Notes under the pieces: model-generated
Told to the model about the DNA's origin: nothing
What the model saw: only the letters and a program-made list of their open reading frames with translations
The model's database searches: none
From: Winogradskyella flava
GTDB taxonomy: Bacteria > Bacteroidota > Bacteroidia > Flavobacteriales > Flavobacteriaceae
Assembly (NCBI RefSeq): GCF_014243395.1
Contig: NZ_JACLCP010000001.1
Coordinates: 1,054,001 to 1,118,000, forward strand
DNA: 64,000 nt
Direction: 5' to 3'
Position numbers and translations under genes: made by a program
Shown here: positions 54,347 to 64,000 of the stretch, one piece after another
Layout: every line of letters starts with the position of its first letter
Position numbering within the stretch: the stretch's first letter is position 1

Positions 54347-56794
54347 TTAATTTCTACCTAAAGTAATGATATCTGCGAATAAGCCAGAAGCTGTAACTTC
54401 TGCACCAGCACCAGCGCCTTTTATAATAAGTGGCTGCTCTGGATATCTTGTTGTATAGAAAAGCACAATATTGTCCTTGCCTTGAAGGTTATAAAAAGGA
54501 TGCGTACTATTCACTTCCTTTAGACCAACTTTAGCTTTACCGTTGTTGAATTCTGCTACGTACTTCAATTGGCAGTCATTTTCTTTTGCTGAAGCATAAA
54601 TGGCTTCAAAATGTGAAGCGTATGTTTTGAGAGTCTTGTAAAAATCTGCAACGGATTTTGCTTTTAGGCTATCTTTTGGTAGAAATGAATCGTTAGTTAT
54701 GTGTTTCAAATCTATTTTAAAACCTGCTTCTCGAGCTAAAATCAAAATTTTTCTGGCTACATCTACACCACTTAAATCTATGCGAGGGTCTGGTTCTGTA
54801 TAGCCTTCTTCCTGTGCTTGTTTTACCACATCATAAAAGCTTGTTTTTTCATTGAAATTATTAAAAATGAAGTTCAAACTTCCAGACAATACTGCTTGAA
54901 TCGATGTGATTTTATCTCCGGAATTGATTAAGTTATTCAAGGTGTAAATAACAGGTAATCCTGCTCCCACATTGGTTTCAAATAGAAAGGAAGCGTTATA
55001 CTTTCTCGATAGTTCTTTAAGTTCAAGATAATCTGAATATTTTGAAGAACAAGCTATCTTATTACACGCAATGACCGAAATACTTTCTTTGAGGTAATCC
55101 CTGTAGGTTTTGGCAACATCTTCATTTGCTGTAACATCAATAAAGATGCTATTGCTTAAGTTAAAGTCTTTTACGACCTTAAAAAATGTTTGGTGCGTTC
55201 TTGGTTTCCCTTTCTTGATCTTTTCGCTCCAGGTAGTAAGGTCAATGCCATTTTCATTGAATATCATTTTTTTGGAGTTACTTATTCCGACGACTTTGAT
55301 ATTCAATAATAAATTTTCATTTAAATAGGCCTGTTGTTGTTTAATTTGATTCAACAGGATAGCGCCTACATTTCCCACACCAACAATAAATAGATTGAGC
55401 GTTTTAATTTGTTTTTCGAAGAATGTATTATGCAGGGTTACGAGTGCCTTTTTAATATCTTTATGAGCAATGACCGCAGAAATATTGCGTTCTGAAGCAC
55501 CTTGCGCAATGGCTCTAACGTTAACATTATTTTGACCTAACGATCTAAACATCCTACCGCTAATGCCTTGATGACTTTTCATATTGTCCCCAACTACTGC
55601 GATAACAGCTAAACCAGCTTCAACTAGAAGTGGTTTAATTTTTTTCAGGGAAATCTCGTATGCAAATTCTTTGTCTACTACAGCTTTTGCCATTTTTGCA
55701 TCGTTACTGTAAACACCAACACAGATTGAATGTTCTGAGGATGCTTGTGTGATGAGTACCACATTGATTTTGCTTCTGGACAATGCAGAAAATAAACGCT
55801 TTGAAAATCCAGGAACACCAATCATTCCATTACCTTCTAGTGTGAGCAATGCAATATTTTCAATATGGCTAATTCCTTTTACTGGCCCATTCTTACTTTT
55901 AGATTTTTTAGTAATTAAGGTGCCTTCTGCTTCGGGATCAAATGTGTTCTTTATATAAATAGGAATATTTTTCTGTAGGGCAGGCTGAACAGTTGGTGGA
56001 TACAATACTTTGGCTCCAAAATGAGAAAGCTCCATGGCTTCTTGATAAGAAATTTGCGCTATGGAAAAGGCTTGTTTTACCAATTTAGGATTCGCAGTAT
56101 ACATACCACTAACGTCTGTCCAAATTTCTAGAACGGATGCTTTGACAGCTGCAGCGATCAGAGCAGCCGTATAATCAGATCCTCCGCGTCCAAGTGTAGT
56201 TGTGTTGCCCTCTTTATCCCTAGATACAAACCCAGGCAGTACTACGATCTTGTCTTTATTCGATTTGAAGAACTTAGAAATAGCCGTTGTGGTTTCTTTA
56301 CTTTTTACATTGGCATTAGTATGTGCGGAATCTGTTACAATTATTTCTCTGCTGTCTTTGAGAGCCGATTTTTTAACGGTCTGTTGCAGTGCTTCCGAGA
56401 TAATGTAAGAAGATAACAACTCACCAAAACTTACAATCTTATCTCTTGTTTTATCTGAAAATTCATTAATTAAATAAACACCTTGAAGAATTTGTTTAAG
56501 TGCCTCGAGTTTACCATCGATTTGCCTTAAAACGGTTCTTTTTTTAGGGCCTTTAATTAATTGTTGAACGGCTTCTTGGTGCCGCTTGGAAATATGTTGA
56601 AATACCTTTAAGTAGTCATTATTTTTTTTTGTAGCGAGTTCTCCAGCTTCAATCAATAAATCCGTGGTGCCGCCAAGTGCTGAGACGACAACGGCTATTT
56701 TATTCTTTTTGGCTTCTCGCTCTAGAATCGAAATGACTTTTGAAATATTTTCTGCATTGGCAACTGATGTGCCTCCAAACTTAAGTACTTTCAC
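54347..56794 (-). CDS. thrA: Bifunctional aspartokinase / homoserine dehydrogenase
   Basis: An 815-residue fusion. The aspartokinase domain starts with KFGGTSVANAENI (5-17), has GRGGSDYTAALIAAA, and is followed by two ACT domains (about 310-450). The homoserine dehydrogenase domain begins with FIVGVGNVGAILLNQI near 465, and carries ETNVGAGLPVI and EEGYTEPDPRIDLSGVD. It catalyses the first and third steps from aspartate toward threonine and methionine, with threonine feedback expected through the ACT domains. The homoserine made here also feeds metX. It lies 19 bp after ilvA. Confidence 0.96.
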   Translation of the reverse strand: MKVLKFGGTSVANAENISKVISILEREAKKNKIAVVVSALGGTTDLLIEAGELATKKNNDYLKVFQHISKRHQEAVQQLIKGPKKRTVLRQIDGKLEALKQILQGVYLINEFSDKTRDKIVSFGELLSSYIISEALQQTVKKSALKDSREIIVTDSAHTNANVKSKETTTAISKFFKSNKDKIVVLPGFVSRDKEGNTTTLGRGGSDYTAALIAAAVKASVLEIWTDVSGMYTANPKLVKQAFSIAQISYQEAMELSHFGAKVLYPPTVQPALQKNIPIYIKNTFDPEAEGTLITKKSKSKNGPVKGISHIENIALLTLEGNGMIGVPGFSKRLFSALSRSKINVVLITQASSEHSICVGVYSNDAKMAKAVVDKEFAYEISLKKIKPLLVEAGLAVIAVVGDNMKSHQGISGRMFRSLGQNNVNVRAIAQGASERNISAVIAHKDIKKALVTLHNTFFEKQIKTLNLFIVGVGNVGAILLNQIKQQQAYLNENLLLNIKVVGISNSKKMIFNENGIDLTTWSEKIKKGKPRTHQTFFKVVKDFNLSNSIFIDVTANEDVAKTYRDYLKESISVIACNKIACSSKYSDYLELKELSRKYNASFLFETNVGAGLPVIYTLNNLINSGDKITSIQAVLSGSLNFIFNNFNEKTSFYDVVKQAQEEGYTEPDPRIDLSGVDVARKILILAREAGFKIDLKHITNDSFLPKDSLKAKSVADFYKTLKTYASHFEAIYASAKENDCQLKYVAEFNNGKAKVGLKEVNSTHPFYNLQGKDNIVLFYTTRYPEQPLIIKGAGAGAEVTASGLFADIITLGRN

Positions 56795-56813
56795 TTAATT
56801 TTTCTTTTAGCAA

Positions 56814-58082
56814 TTATATTAAAAATTGAAACAAATCTGGCTTATCATTTAGGTAATCTCCAAAAAAGTTATGAAGTTTCATTTTAGTGATTAAAGGGTC
56901 TAAATCACTAGGGTGTTTCAGCTCTAAACCTACAACGGCAACATCATTTTCTCGATTTACTTTTTTAGTGTATTCAAAATGTGTAATGTCATCTGTTGGA
57001 CCTAATATTTCAACAACGAACTCACGTAATGCTCCGGCACGCTGAGGAAACTTAATGATAAAGTAATGTTTTAGATTCGCATAGAGTAGAGCACGTTCCT
57101 TGATTTCTGGAGTACGTGTAATATCATTATTGCTTCCGCTAATCACACAAACCACATTTTTACCTTTTATATCGTCGGCATATTGTTCAAGTGCAGAAAG
57201 GCTTAATGCACCAGCAGGTTCTACAACAATAGCATCTTTATTATACAACTCTAAGATAGTCTGACAAATTTTACCTTCGGCTACAGTAGCTACATCGTGT
57301 AGGTTTTCTTTGCATATCGCAAAGTTTAAATCGCCTACACGTTTTACAGCTGCACCATCCACAAAGTTCTCTATGGATTTTAATGTTGTATTTCTATTGT
57401 TTTTAATTGAAGTCTGCATGGAAGGTGCACCTTTAGGCTCTACACCAATAATTCTTGTTTGTGGCGATAACACTTTAAAAACACTTGATAATCCAGCGGA
57501 TAATCCACCTCCTCCAATTGGTACAAAAACATAATCAATAGGATGTGCTTTCGTTTGGTCTATGATTTCCAAACCAACAGTAGCCTGACCCTCAATAACC
57601 TTTTCGTCATCAAAAGGATGGATGAATGTTTTGCTAAGACGTTCGCATTCTGTCATAGCTGCATAGTAAGCATCGTCAAAAGTATCTCCAACCAATACCA
57701 CGTCAATATAATCTTCGCCAAACATTTTTACCTGCTCAATTTTTTGGTTAGGTGTTGGCGATGGCATAAAAATCGTGCCTTTTATTTTTAAAAGCTTGCA
57801 TGAAATAGCGACACCTTGAGCGTGATTACCTGCACTAGCGCATACAATCTCATTTTCAATTTGAGTTGGACTCAATGATGAGATTTTATTATATGCACCG
57901 CGAATTTTATAAGAACGTACCTCTTGAAGGTCTTCTCTTTTAAAATATATATTGGCACCAAATTGCTTTGAGTATTGCGAATTTTTTATCAAAGGCGTTA
58001 CGGAAGCAACACCTTTAAGTTTTTCGGCAGCATCTTCAACAGCTTGCAGTGTTGGCTTATATGTTGTTGTGGTATTTTCCAT
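56814..58082 (-). CDS. ilvA: Threonine deaminase
   Basis: A 422-residue PLP enzyme making 2-oxobutyrate for isoleucine. The PLP lysine is K59 in VRSYKIRGAYN; SAGNHAQGVA and the PIGGGGLSAGL phosphate loop are present. The C-terminal part (about 325-422) is one short ACT-like domain (KFPQRAGALREFV), the shorter type of biosynthetic deaminase, so isoleucine control is likely. It lies between ilvC (40 bp) and thrA (19 bp) and links the two pathways. Confidence 0.95.
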   Translation of the reverse strand: MENTTTTYKPTLQAVEDAAEKLKGVASVTPLIKNSQYSKQFGANIYFKREDLQEVRSYKIRGAYNKISSLSPTQIENEIVCASAGNHAQGVAISCKLLKIKGTIFMPSPTPNQKIEQVKMFGEDYIDVVLVGDTFDDAYYAAMTECERLSKTFIHPFDDEKVIEGQATVGLEIIDQTKAHPIDYVFVPIGGGGLSAGLSSVFKVLSPQTRIIGVEPKGAPSMQTSIKNNRNTTLKSIENFVDGAAVKRVGDLNFAICKENLHDVATVAEGKICQTILELYNKDAIVVEPAGALSLSALEQYADDIKGKNVVCVISGSNNDITRTPEIKERALLYANLKHYFIIKFPQRAGALREFVVEILGPTDDITHFEYTKKVNRENDVAVVGLELKHPSDLDPLITKMKLHNFFGDYLNDKPDLFQFLI

Positions 58083-58122
58083 GCGGTTATGTCCTAAATC
58101 AAATTCAGGATAAAATTCTTAT

Positions 58123-59622
58123 TTAAGCCAAAACAGTATCTTCCACTTTAGCTGTTTTAATAACTTTCATGGCTGTCATTGCAGCACGTAAACGCTGACC
58201 AACATCTTCAATTGGATGATTTCTAATGGCATCATTTACGGCAATCAGTTCTATATTATCAACACCATTGGATGTATTGTATGGTTTTCCGATGATAGAT
58301 GTATCTACAGTTTTCATAAAATCTTTAAGCAATGGTTTACAGGCATGATCAAATAAATAACAACCATATTCTGCAGTATCAGAAATAACACGATTCATTT
58401 CGAATAATTTCTTTCTAGCAATAGTATTGGCGATTAATGGCAATTCATGTAAAGATTCATAGTACGCCGAATCTTCTATTATACCTGCACTTACCATAGT
58501 TTCGAATGCTAATTCAACGCCAGATTTTACAAAAGCAACTAATAAAACACCATGATCGAAATATTCTTGTCCTGAGATGTGGTCTGTAGTTAGTGCTGTT
58601 TTTTCAAAAGCAGTTTCGCCCGTTGCAGCTCGCCATTGTAATAGGTTAACATCGTCATTTACCCAATCTTCCATCATAGTTTTCGAAAAATGACCTGAGA
58701 TGATATCATCCATGTGCTTTTCGAATAGTGGACGCATAATAGATTTCAATTCTTCCGATAATTCAAAGGCCTTAATTTTTGCAGGATTAGAAAGTCTATC
58801 CATCATATTAGTAATGCCGCCATGCTTTAAAGCTTCGGTAATAGTTTCCCAACCAAACTGAATTAACTTAGCTGCATAGGCAGGTTCTATACCTTCTTCA
58901 ACCATTTTGTCAAATGACAGAATAGCTCCTGTTTGCAATAAGCCACAAAGAATGGTTTGTTCTCCCATTAAGTCAGACTTTACCTCTGCTATAAAAGAAG
59001 ATTCCAATACACCTGCGCGATGTCCGCCAGTGGCAACGGCATACGCTTTTGCTTGCGCCCAACCCTTGTTTTCTGGGTCATTTTCTGGATGAACTGCTAT
59101 TAAAGTTGGCACACCAAATCCACGTTTATATTCTTCTCTAACTTCCGTTCCAGGGCATTTAGGTGCTACCATGATTACTGTTAAGTCTTCACGAATTTTA
59201 GTACCTTCTTCAACAATATTAAAACCATGAGAGTAACTTAAAGTCGCACCTTGCTTCATTAATGGCATAACTGCTTTAACGACATTAGAATGTTGCTTGT
59301 CTGGTGTTAAGTTTAAAACTAGATCTGCAGTTGGAATTAATTCCTCGTAGGTTCCAACATTAAAATCATTTTCTGAAGCATTAATGAACGAAGCACGTTT
59401 TTCATCAATTGCTGCTTGACGAAGCGCATAAGAAATATCCAATCCCGAATCTCTCATGTTTAGTCCTTGATTGAGACCTTGTGCACCACAACCAATAATA
59501 ACAATTTTCTTTCCTTTTAATGCGTTTACGCCATCTTCAAATTCTGAAGCTTCCATAAAACGGCATTTTCCTAATTGGTCTAATTGTTCTCTAAGTGGTA
59601 ATGTGTTGAAATAATTTGACAT
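58123..59622 (-). CDS. ilvC: Ketol-acid reductoisomerase, long (class II) form
   Basis: A 499-residue NADPH enzyme. [19 protein letters not shown] is the Rossmann motif (about 37-55), and [14 protein letters not shown] is a class II landmark. The duplicated C-terminal knotted domain accounts for its length compared with ~330 in class I. It acts after acetohydroxyacid synthase for valine, leucine and isoleucine. It lies 11 bp after ilvN. Confidence 0.96.
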   Translation of the reverse strand: MSNYFNTLPLREQLDQLGKCRFMEASEFEDGVNALKGKKIVIIGCGAQGLNQGLNMRDSGLDISYALRQAAIDEKRASFINASENDFNVGTYEELIPTADLVLNLTPDKQHSNVVKAVMPLMKQGATLSYSHGFNIVEEGTKIREDLTVIMVAPKCPGTEVREEYKRGFGVPTLIAVHPENDPENKGWAQAKAYAVATGGHRAGVLESSFIAEVKSDLMGEQTILCGLLQTGAILSFDKMVEEGIEPAYAAKLIQFGWETITEALKHGGITNMMDRLSNPAKIKAFELSEELKSIMRPLFEKHMDDIISGHFSKTMMEDWVNDDVNLLQWRAATGETAFEKTALTTDHISGQEYFDHGVLLVAFVKSGVELAFETMVSAGIIEDSAYYESLHELPLIANTIARKKLFEMNRVISDTAEYGCYLFDHACKPLLKDFMKTVDTSIIGKPYNTSNGVDNIELIAVNDAIRNHPIEDVGQRLRAAMTAMKVIKTAKVEDTVLA

Positions 59623-59633
59623 TTTTTTATAAT

Positions 59634-60164
59634 TTAATGTTGAAATGCTTCTAGCATTGTTGATATTTTCATTTCATCTTTGGTCACTGCAATGCGCCCT
59701 GAACGCGTAAATTGCATAATTCCAAAGACACTTAATTCTCTATGTAATAAATCGATTTCCTCTTTTCTTCCTGATTTTTCAAGAACAAAGAATTCCCTAT
59801 TGACGGTAACGATTCGCGCATTACTTTCTTTGATGATATTCTGAATCTGACGCTCTTCGAACAGTAAATCCGATTTTATTTTAAATATGGCAGAAATTTG
59901 ATAGATGGTTTCTTCGTCAGTGTGGTAATAAGCCTTAATAACTTCAACCTGTCGTTCTAACTGACCAATGATTTTTTTCATTTGGTCTTCTGCAATATTC
60001 ACCACAAGAGTGAATCTAGAAACACCATCAATTTCTGATCTTGAGGTATTTAAACTCTCTATGTTGATATGTCTGCGTTGGAAAATTGCGGAAATCCTGT
60101 TCAATAATCCAATGTTGTTCTCCGTATAAATTGATACTGTAAAATGTTTTATTTCTTTATCCAT
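59634..60164 (-). CDS. ilvN: Acetolactate synthase small (regulatory) subunit
   Basis: A 176-residue protein with an N-terminal ACT domain ([27 protein letters not shown]-type, first motif at about 12-38) and the ALS small-subunit C-terminal domain ([15 protein letters not shown]). It binds IlvB and gives valine feedback. It lies 2 bp after ilvB. Confidence 0.95.
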   Translation of the reverse strand: MDKEIKHFTVSIYTENNIGLLNRISAIFQRRHINIESLNTSRSEIDGVSRFTLVVNIAEDQMKKIIGQLERQVEVIKAYYHTDEETIYQISAIFKIKSDLLFEERQIQNIIKESNARIVTVNREFFVLEKSGRKEEIDLLHRELSVFGIMQFTRSGRIAVTKDEMKISTMLEAFQH

Positions 60165-60166
60165 AA

Positions 60167-61903
60167 TTATTCTAGTCTTATATCTGAAACTGTTGCACCT
60201 GATGGAATCATAGGAAAAACATTATCTTCTTTTTCTACGCATACTTCTAGGAAATACGGTTCTTTACTTGCTATCATTTCTTCTACTGCTGCAGCCAATT
60301 CTTCACGCTTTGTAACACGTTTCGCATTGAGGTAATAGCCCTTTGCAATTGCTACAAAATCTGGATTTGTCATCTCAGTTGAAGCGTAGCGTTTGTCAAA
60401 AAATAGTTGTTGCCATTGTCTAACCATGCCTAAAAAGTCATTGTTAAGGACAACTATTTTTACAGCAGCTTTTTGCTGAAAAATAGTACCCAATTCTTGT
60501 ATGGTCATTTGGTAACCACCATCACCACAGATAGAAATCACTTCTCTTTCTGGAGCAGCCATTTTTGCACCAATTGCAGCAGGTAAGCCAAAGCCCATAG
60601 TTCCTAAACCACCAGAGGTAATGTTACTTTTTGTTTTATTAAATTCGGCATAGCGACAAGCGATCATCTGATGTTGTCCTACATCAGTTACGATGGCTGC
60701 ATCCCCTTGAGTTTGTTTGTTGATTTCTTTTAAAACTTCACCCATAGTAAGACCTTCCTTGGTTGGGTGAAGATCATTTTTGATGACTTTTTCGTATTCT
60801 ATGCTATATAAATCTTTAAACTTTTGATGCCACTCATTATGTGAGTTTGGATTCAATAACGGCAATAGAGCTTTTAAACTTGTTTTCGCATTTCCAAGAA
60901 CAGCAATATCAGTTTTTACGTTTTTATCAACTTCGGCAGGGTCGATTTCAAAATGAATAATCTTAGCTTGCTTAGCGTAGGTCTCTAAATTACCTGTAAC
61001 CCTATCATCGAAACGCATTCCTATGGCAATCAATACATCACACTCATTGGTTAACACATTTGGTGCGTAGTTACCGTGCATGCCAACCATACCTACATTT
61101 AAAGTATGAGATGTTGGGATTGCGGATACACCTAAGATGGTCCATGCAGATGGTATTCCTGCTTTTTCAACAACGGCCTTAAACTCTTCTTCAGCTTCTC
61201 CTAAAATAACACCTTGTCCCCAAACAATTAGAGGTTTTTTTGCGTTATTGATGAGTTCTGCTGCCGCTTTTAATGAATTTTCATCTGTTGGTGGGACAGG
61301 CTTATAACTTCTAACACCATGACATTTTTCGTACTTGAAATCAAATTCTTCAAATTGAGCATCTTTGGTAATATCAATTAAGACAGGACCTGGTCGTCCA
61401 CTTTTAGCAATATAAAATGCTTTGGCTAAGACTTCTGGAATTTCTGAAGCTTTGGTGATTTGATGATTCCATTTCGTTACAGGTGTGGAAATACCTACAA
61501 TATCGGTTTCTTGAAAAGCATCACTACCCAACAAGTGCGATGCTACTTGTCCTGTAATACAAACCATTGGTGTGGAATCTATTTGAGCATCTGCAATTCC
61601 AGTAATTAGGTTTGTTGCTCCTGGTCCGGATGTGGCGATAGCTACGCCAACTTTCCCAGAAATACGAGCATAGCCTTGTGCTGCATGCGTTGCGCCTTGT
61701 TCGTGACGTGTTAAGACATGATGAATCTTATCTTGATATTTGTACAATTCATCATAAACTGGCATAATCGCTCCACCAGGATAGCCATATAATATATCGA
61801 CACCTTCTGCTAATAAACATTTTATAATGGCTTCGCTTCCTGAAATGCGTTCAGTAGTTTGCAAACTTTTTACTTGATTTTGTATGGTTTGAGTTTCTTT
61901 CAT
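60167..61903 (-). CDS. ilvB: Acetolactate synthase large subunit
   Basis: A 578-residue thiamine-diphosphate enzyme. The catalytic glutamate lies in LTRHEQGATHAAQGYAR (near residue 62), and the ThDP-binding GDGGYQMTIQEL…NNDFLGMV near 460-490. It forms acetolactate or acetohydroxybutyrate. It lies 11 bp after ilvD and 2 bp before ilvN. Confidence 0.97.
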   Translation of the reverse strand: MKETQTIQNQVKSLQTTERISGSEAIIKCLLAEGVDILYGYPGGAIMPVYDELYKYQDKIHHVLTRHEQGATHAAQGYARISGKVGVAIATSGPGATNLITGIADAQIDSTPMVCITGQVASHLLGSDAFQETDIVGISTPVTKWNHQITKASEIPEVLAKAFYIAKSGRPGPVLIDITKDAQFEEFDFKYEKCHGVRSYKPVPPTDENSLKAAAELINNAKKPLIVWGQGVILGEAEEEFKAVVEKAGIPSAWTILGVSAIPTSHTLNVGMVGMHGNYAPNVLTNECDVLIAIGMRFDDRVTGNLETYAKQAKIIHFEIDPAEVDKNVKTDIAVLGNAKTSLKALLPLLNPNSHNEWHQKFKDLYSIEYEKVIKNDLHPTKEGLTMGEVLKEINKQTQGDAAIVTDVGQHQMIACRYAEFNKTKSNITSGGLGTMGFGLPAAIGAKMAAPEREVISICGDGGYQMTIQELGTIFQQKAAVKIVVLNNDFLGMVRQWQQLFFDKRYASTEMTNPDFVAIAKGYYLNAKRVTKREELAAAVEEMIASKEPYFLEVCVEKEDNVFPMIPSGATVSDIRLE

Positions 61904-61914
61904 CAGCTGGTTCT

Positions 61915-63594
61915 TTAAAATTCATCTGTTACACAGCCTTTTGATGCTGATGATACAGTTTTTGCATATTTATAGAGTACACCACGTTCAAACTTTAAGT
62001 CTGGTGCTTTCCATTTGGCTCGTCTTTGTTGTAGTTCTACCTCAGAAACTTCTAGTGATATTGAATTGGTTTCTGCGTCTATAGTAATGATGTCTCCATC
62101 TTTTACTACAGCAATGGTGCCGCCTTCTTGTGCTTCTGGCGTAATGTGTCCAACAACAAAACCATGAGTTCCCCCGGAGAATCTTCCATCAGTTATTAGT
62201 GCTACATCTTTCCCTAGGCCAGCTCCCATTATTGCGGCAGTAGGTTTTAACATTTCTGGCATTCCAGGACCGCCTTTGGGACCTTCATAACGAATAACAA
62301 CGACGTCTCCTTTTTCAACTTTGCCATCTCTGATGCCATCATTAGCTGCATATTCCCCTTCAAAGACTTTGGCTTCTCCTCTAAAGCACAAACCTTCTTT
62401 TCCAGTTATTTTTGCTACGCTGCCTTCTGTGGCTAGATTACCGTAAAGCATTCTTAAATGTCCAGAAATTTTGATAGGTTTTTCGATTGGTTTTATGACG
62501 TCTTGCCCTTCTGTTAGATCTTGGACATCCAATAAATTTTCTGCAATTGTTTTGCCAGTTACAGTTAAACAATCGCCATGAATCAATCCTTTTTTGAGTA
62601 AATATTTCATCACTGCAGGAATACCACCTACCGCATGTACATCTTCCATGAGGTATTTACCGCTAGGTTTTAAATCTGCTAAAAATGGTGTGTTATCACT
62701 TATATCTTGAAAATCTTTAAGTGTGAAATCTATTTGAGCAGCTCTTGCAATGGCTAAAAAGTGGAGCACTGCATTTGTGGAGCCACCAAGTATGGTGACT
62801 AATCTCACAGCATTTTCTAAAGATTTTCGAGTGATTATGTCTGAAGGTTTAATATCTTTCTCAAGTAACACTCTCATCGCTTCTCCCGCACGAATGGATT
62901 CTTGTTTCTTTTCGTTACTTAACGCAGGGTTTGAAGAATTAAAAGGTAGCGCCATACCTAGGGCTTCAATGGACGAGGCCATAGTGTTCGCTGTATACAT
63001 ACCACCACAGGCACCTGCTCCTGGACAAGCTTTTTCGACGATATTTTGGTATTCATTTTCAGACATTGTACCAGCTACTTTGCTGCCCCATGCCTCAAAT
63101 GCAGAAACTACGTCAAGCTTTTTACCATCATGACAACCAGAATCAATCGTTCCACCATAGACCAAAATAGATGGTCGGTTTAAACGGATCATAGCCATTA
63201 AGGCGCCTGGCATGTTTTTGTCGCAACCTACGACCGTGACTAAACCATCATAGCTCATCGCTTGTACTACAGTTTCCATAGAATCTGCAATAATATCCCT
63301 TGACGGCAAAGAGTAACGCATGCCTGGTGTTCCCATGGAAATACCATCACTAACACCAATGGTATTGAAAATTAATCCAACTATATCCTCATTTTTAGTA
63401 CCTTCTTTAACAAGTTTCGCCAAATCGTTAAGGTGCATATTGCAAGGATTACCTTCGTAACCTGTGCTTGCAATACCTATTATGGGTTTAAAAAAATCTT
63501 CCTTTGTTAATCCTATAGCATGCAGCATAGCTTGTGCTGCTGGTTGCGTAGAATCTTGTGTAACGGTTTTACTGTATTTGTTTAATTGACTCAT
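61915..63594 (-). CDS. ilvD: Dihydroxyacid dehydratase
   Basis: A 559-residue FeS dehydratase. Cluster ligands are in [21 protein letters not shown] and [31 protein letters not shown] is the C-terminal signature. It makes the 2-oxo acids for valine and isoleucine. It is the first gene of the ilvDBNCA-thrABC-gapN operon, with a leader of about 210 bp containing a 10-bp inverted repeat. Confidence 0.97.
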   Translation of the reverse strand: MSQLNKYSKTVTQDSTQPAAQAMLHAIGLTKEDFFKPIIGIASTGYEGNPCNMHLNDLAKLVKEGTKNEDIVGLIFNTIGVSDGISMGTPGMRYSLPSRDIIADSMETVVQAMSYDGLVTVVGCDKNMPGALMAMIRLNRPSILVYGGTIDSGCHDGKKLDVVSAFEAWGSKVAGTMSENEYQNIVEKACPGAGACGGMYTANTMASSIEALGMALPFNSSNPALSNEKKQESIRAGEAMRVLLEKDIKPSDIITRKSLENAVRLVTILGGSTNAVLHFLAIARAAQIDFTLKDFQDISDNTPFLADLKPSGKYLMEDVHAVGGIPAVMKYLLKKGLIHGDCLTVTGKTIAENLLDVQDLTEGQDVIKPIEKPIKISGHLRMLYGNLATEGSVAKITGKEGLCFRGEAKVFEGEYAANDGIRDGKVEKGDVVVIRYEGPKGGPGMPEMLKPTAAIMGAGLGKDVALITDGRFSGGTHGFVVGHITPEAQEGGTIAVVKDGDIITIDAETNSISLEVSEVELQQRRAKWKAPDLKFERGVLYKYAKTVSSASKGCVTDEF

Positions 63595-63704
63595 GCGTTT
63601 TTGTGCGGCAATTTTTATTTAAAGTCTAAATTAGTTGATAGCGCATCTATTTACTGTAACATCGGAAGTGTTAATCTAAACTCAATTATGTGAAGAGTAT
63701 TTTA

Positions 63705-63740
63705 AATTATTCATTTTCAATGACTTGCGCATGAATAATT
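63705..63740. promoter_or_regulatory. Perfect 10-bp inverted repeat in the ilvD leader
   Basis: AATTATTCAT (63705-63714) and ATGAATAATT (63731-63740) form a perfect stem with a 16-nt loop, 111-146 bp upstream of the ilvD start. No T-run follows on the minus strand, so an operator is more likely than a terminator. A 16-codon open frame beginning in the loop region on the minus strand is not rich in branched-chain codons, so classical attenuation is not supported. Confidence 0.5.
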
Positions 63741-63807
63741 ATGATGTTCAAAGAATATTATTTTTTGGTTTTTTTGTTGAAAATATATGTAGTGCTACGT
63801 GAAAAAG

Positions 63808-63842
63808 AAAAAGGCATGTTTTTTTTAAAACATGCCTTTAAT
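63808..63842 (-). terminator. Intrinsic terminator of the gene at the right edge
   Basis: AAAGGCATGTTTT and AAACATGCCTTT pair into a strong stem; on the minus strand it is followed by TTCTTTTTC. It separates the gene ending at 63863 from the ilv operon. Confidence 0.88.
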
Positions 63843-63862
63843 AACGATATAAGATTTAAGAA

Positions 63863-64000
63863 TTAACCTCCCGTTGTTTCAACAGGACATAATTGTCCAC
63901 CAGATAATGTGGTTCCTGAAACAATTTCTAAACCGGGAATAAATAATCCAGGACCGATAACTTCGGAACAGTCCGTCGCTAGTATATCTACTTGTTCACC
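63863..64000 (-). CDS. C-terminal end of an unidentified protein (partial)
   Basis: The last 45 codons of a minus-strand gene enter the window, ending with the TAA at 63863-63865. The fragment reads with a GPGLFIPGLEIVSG segment, two cysteines and the tail LCPVETTGG. It has no type IX sorting motif and no recognisable domain, so the function cannot be assigned. The following terminator supports that this is a genuine 3' end. Confidence 0.6.
   Translation of the reverse strand, partial: GEQVDILATDCSEVIGPGLFIPGLEIVSGTTLSGGQLCPVETTGG

Overview
The window is AT-rich, densely packed chromosomal DNA from a member of the Bacteroidota, most likely a marine Flavobacteriaceae. The pointers are a protein with a C-terminal type IX secretion sorting domain (11082-13697), many Bacteroidota-type outer-membrane proteins, an acyl-ornithine-type arginine pathway, -7 promoter boxes of the TAnnTTTG type, and almost no Shine-Dalgarno sequences. 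I see no tRNA, rRNA, CRISPR array, insertion sequence or prophage. Nearly everything is core or semi-core metabolism. || Layout. 1-3012 (minus): a run typical of arsenosugar biosynthesis: purine nucleoside phosphorylase (cut by the window edge), a TIGR04282-type glycosyltransferase, a periplasmic rhodanese, the radical SAM enzyme ArsS, and an AhpD-like peroxidase-like protein. 3146-5440 (plus): XdhC, an unknown multi-pass membrane protein and a THEP1-type NTPase. 5445-10750 (minus): two unknown proteins, the two subunits of a xanthine dehydrogenase, and guanine deaminase. Together with the phosphorylase these outline guanosine to guanine to xanthine to urate. || 11082-18301: a large secreted adhesin-like protein (minus). 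Then comes a hybrid regulator made of an alpha/beta hydrolase, a degenerate class III cyclase domain and an AraC DNA-binding domain (plus). A five-gene operon follows: c-type cytochrome lipoprotein, YceI, OB-fold protein, DUF5777 beta-barrel and an HMA-like protein. The regulator gene is flanked on both sides by arrays of one shared motif at 20-21 bp spacing, each array pointing at a TAnnTTTG promoter. This is the most original signal in the window. || 18423-24724 (minus): an M19-type dipeptidase, then metY-osmC-metX behind a clear SAM-I riboswitch with a terminator hairpin, then a helical protein of unknown function. 24869-31735 (plus): leuA-leuC-leuD-leuB-ppc. 31840-34512 (minus): amt-glnK-porin, divergent from gltB-gltD (34950-40919, plus), so a nitrogen-assimilation block. 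|| 41003-50100 (minus): arginine operon headed by a GNAT acetyltransferase, then argG-argC-proC-argD-argF'-argB-argE'-argH. 50528-63594 (minus): a very long operon ilvD-ilvB-ilvN-ilvC-ilvA-thrA-thrB-thrC-gapN, covering aspartate to threonine to isoleucine/valine. 63863-64000 is the C-terminal end of an unidentified protein. || Dispersed palindromic repeats related to TGTCACTTCGAGTG / TATCGAGAA sit in several gaps inside the minus-strand operons.
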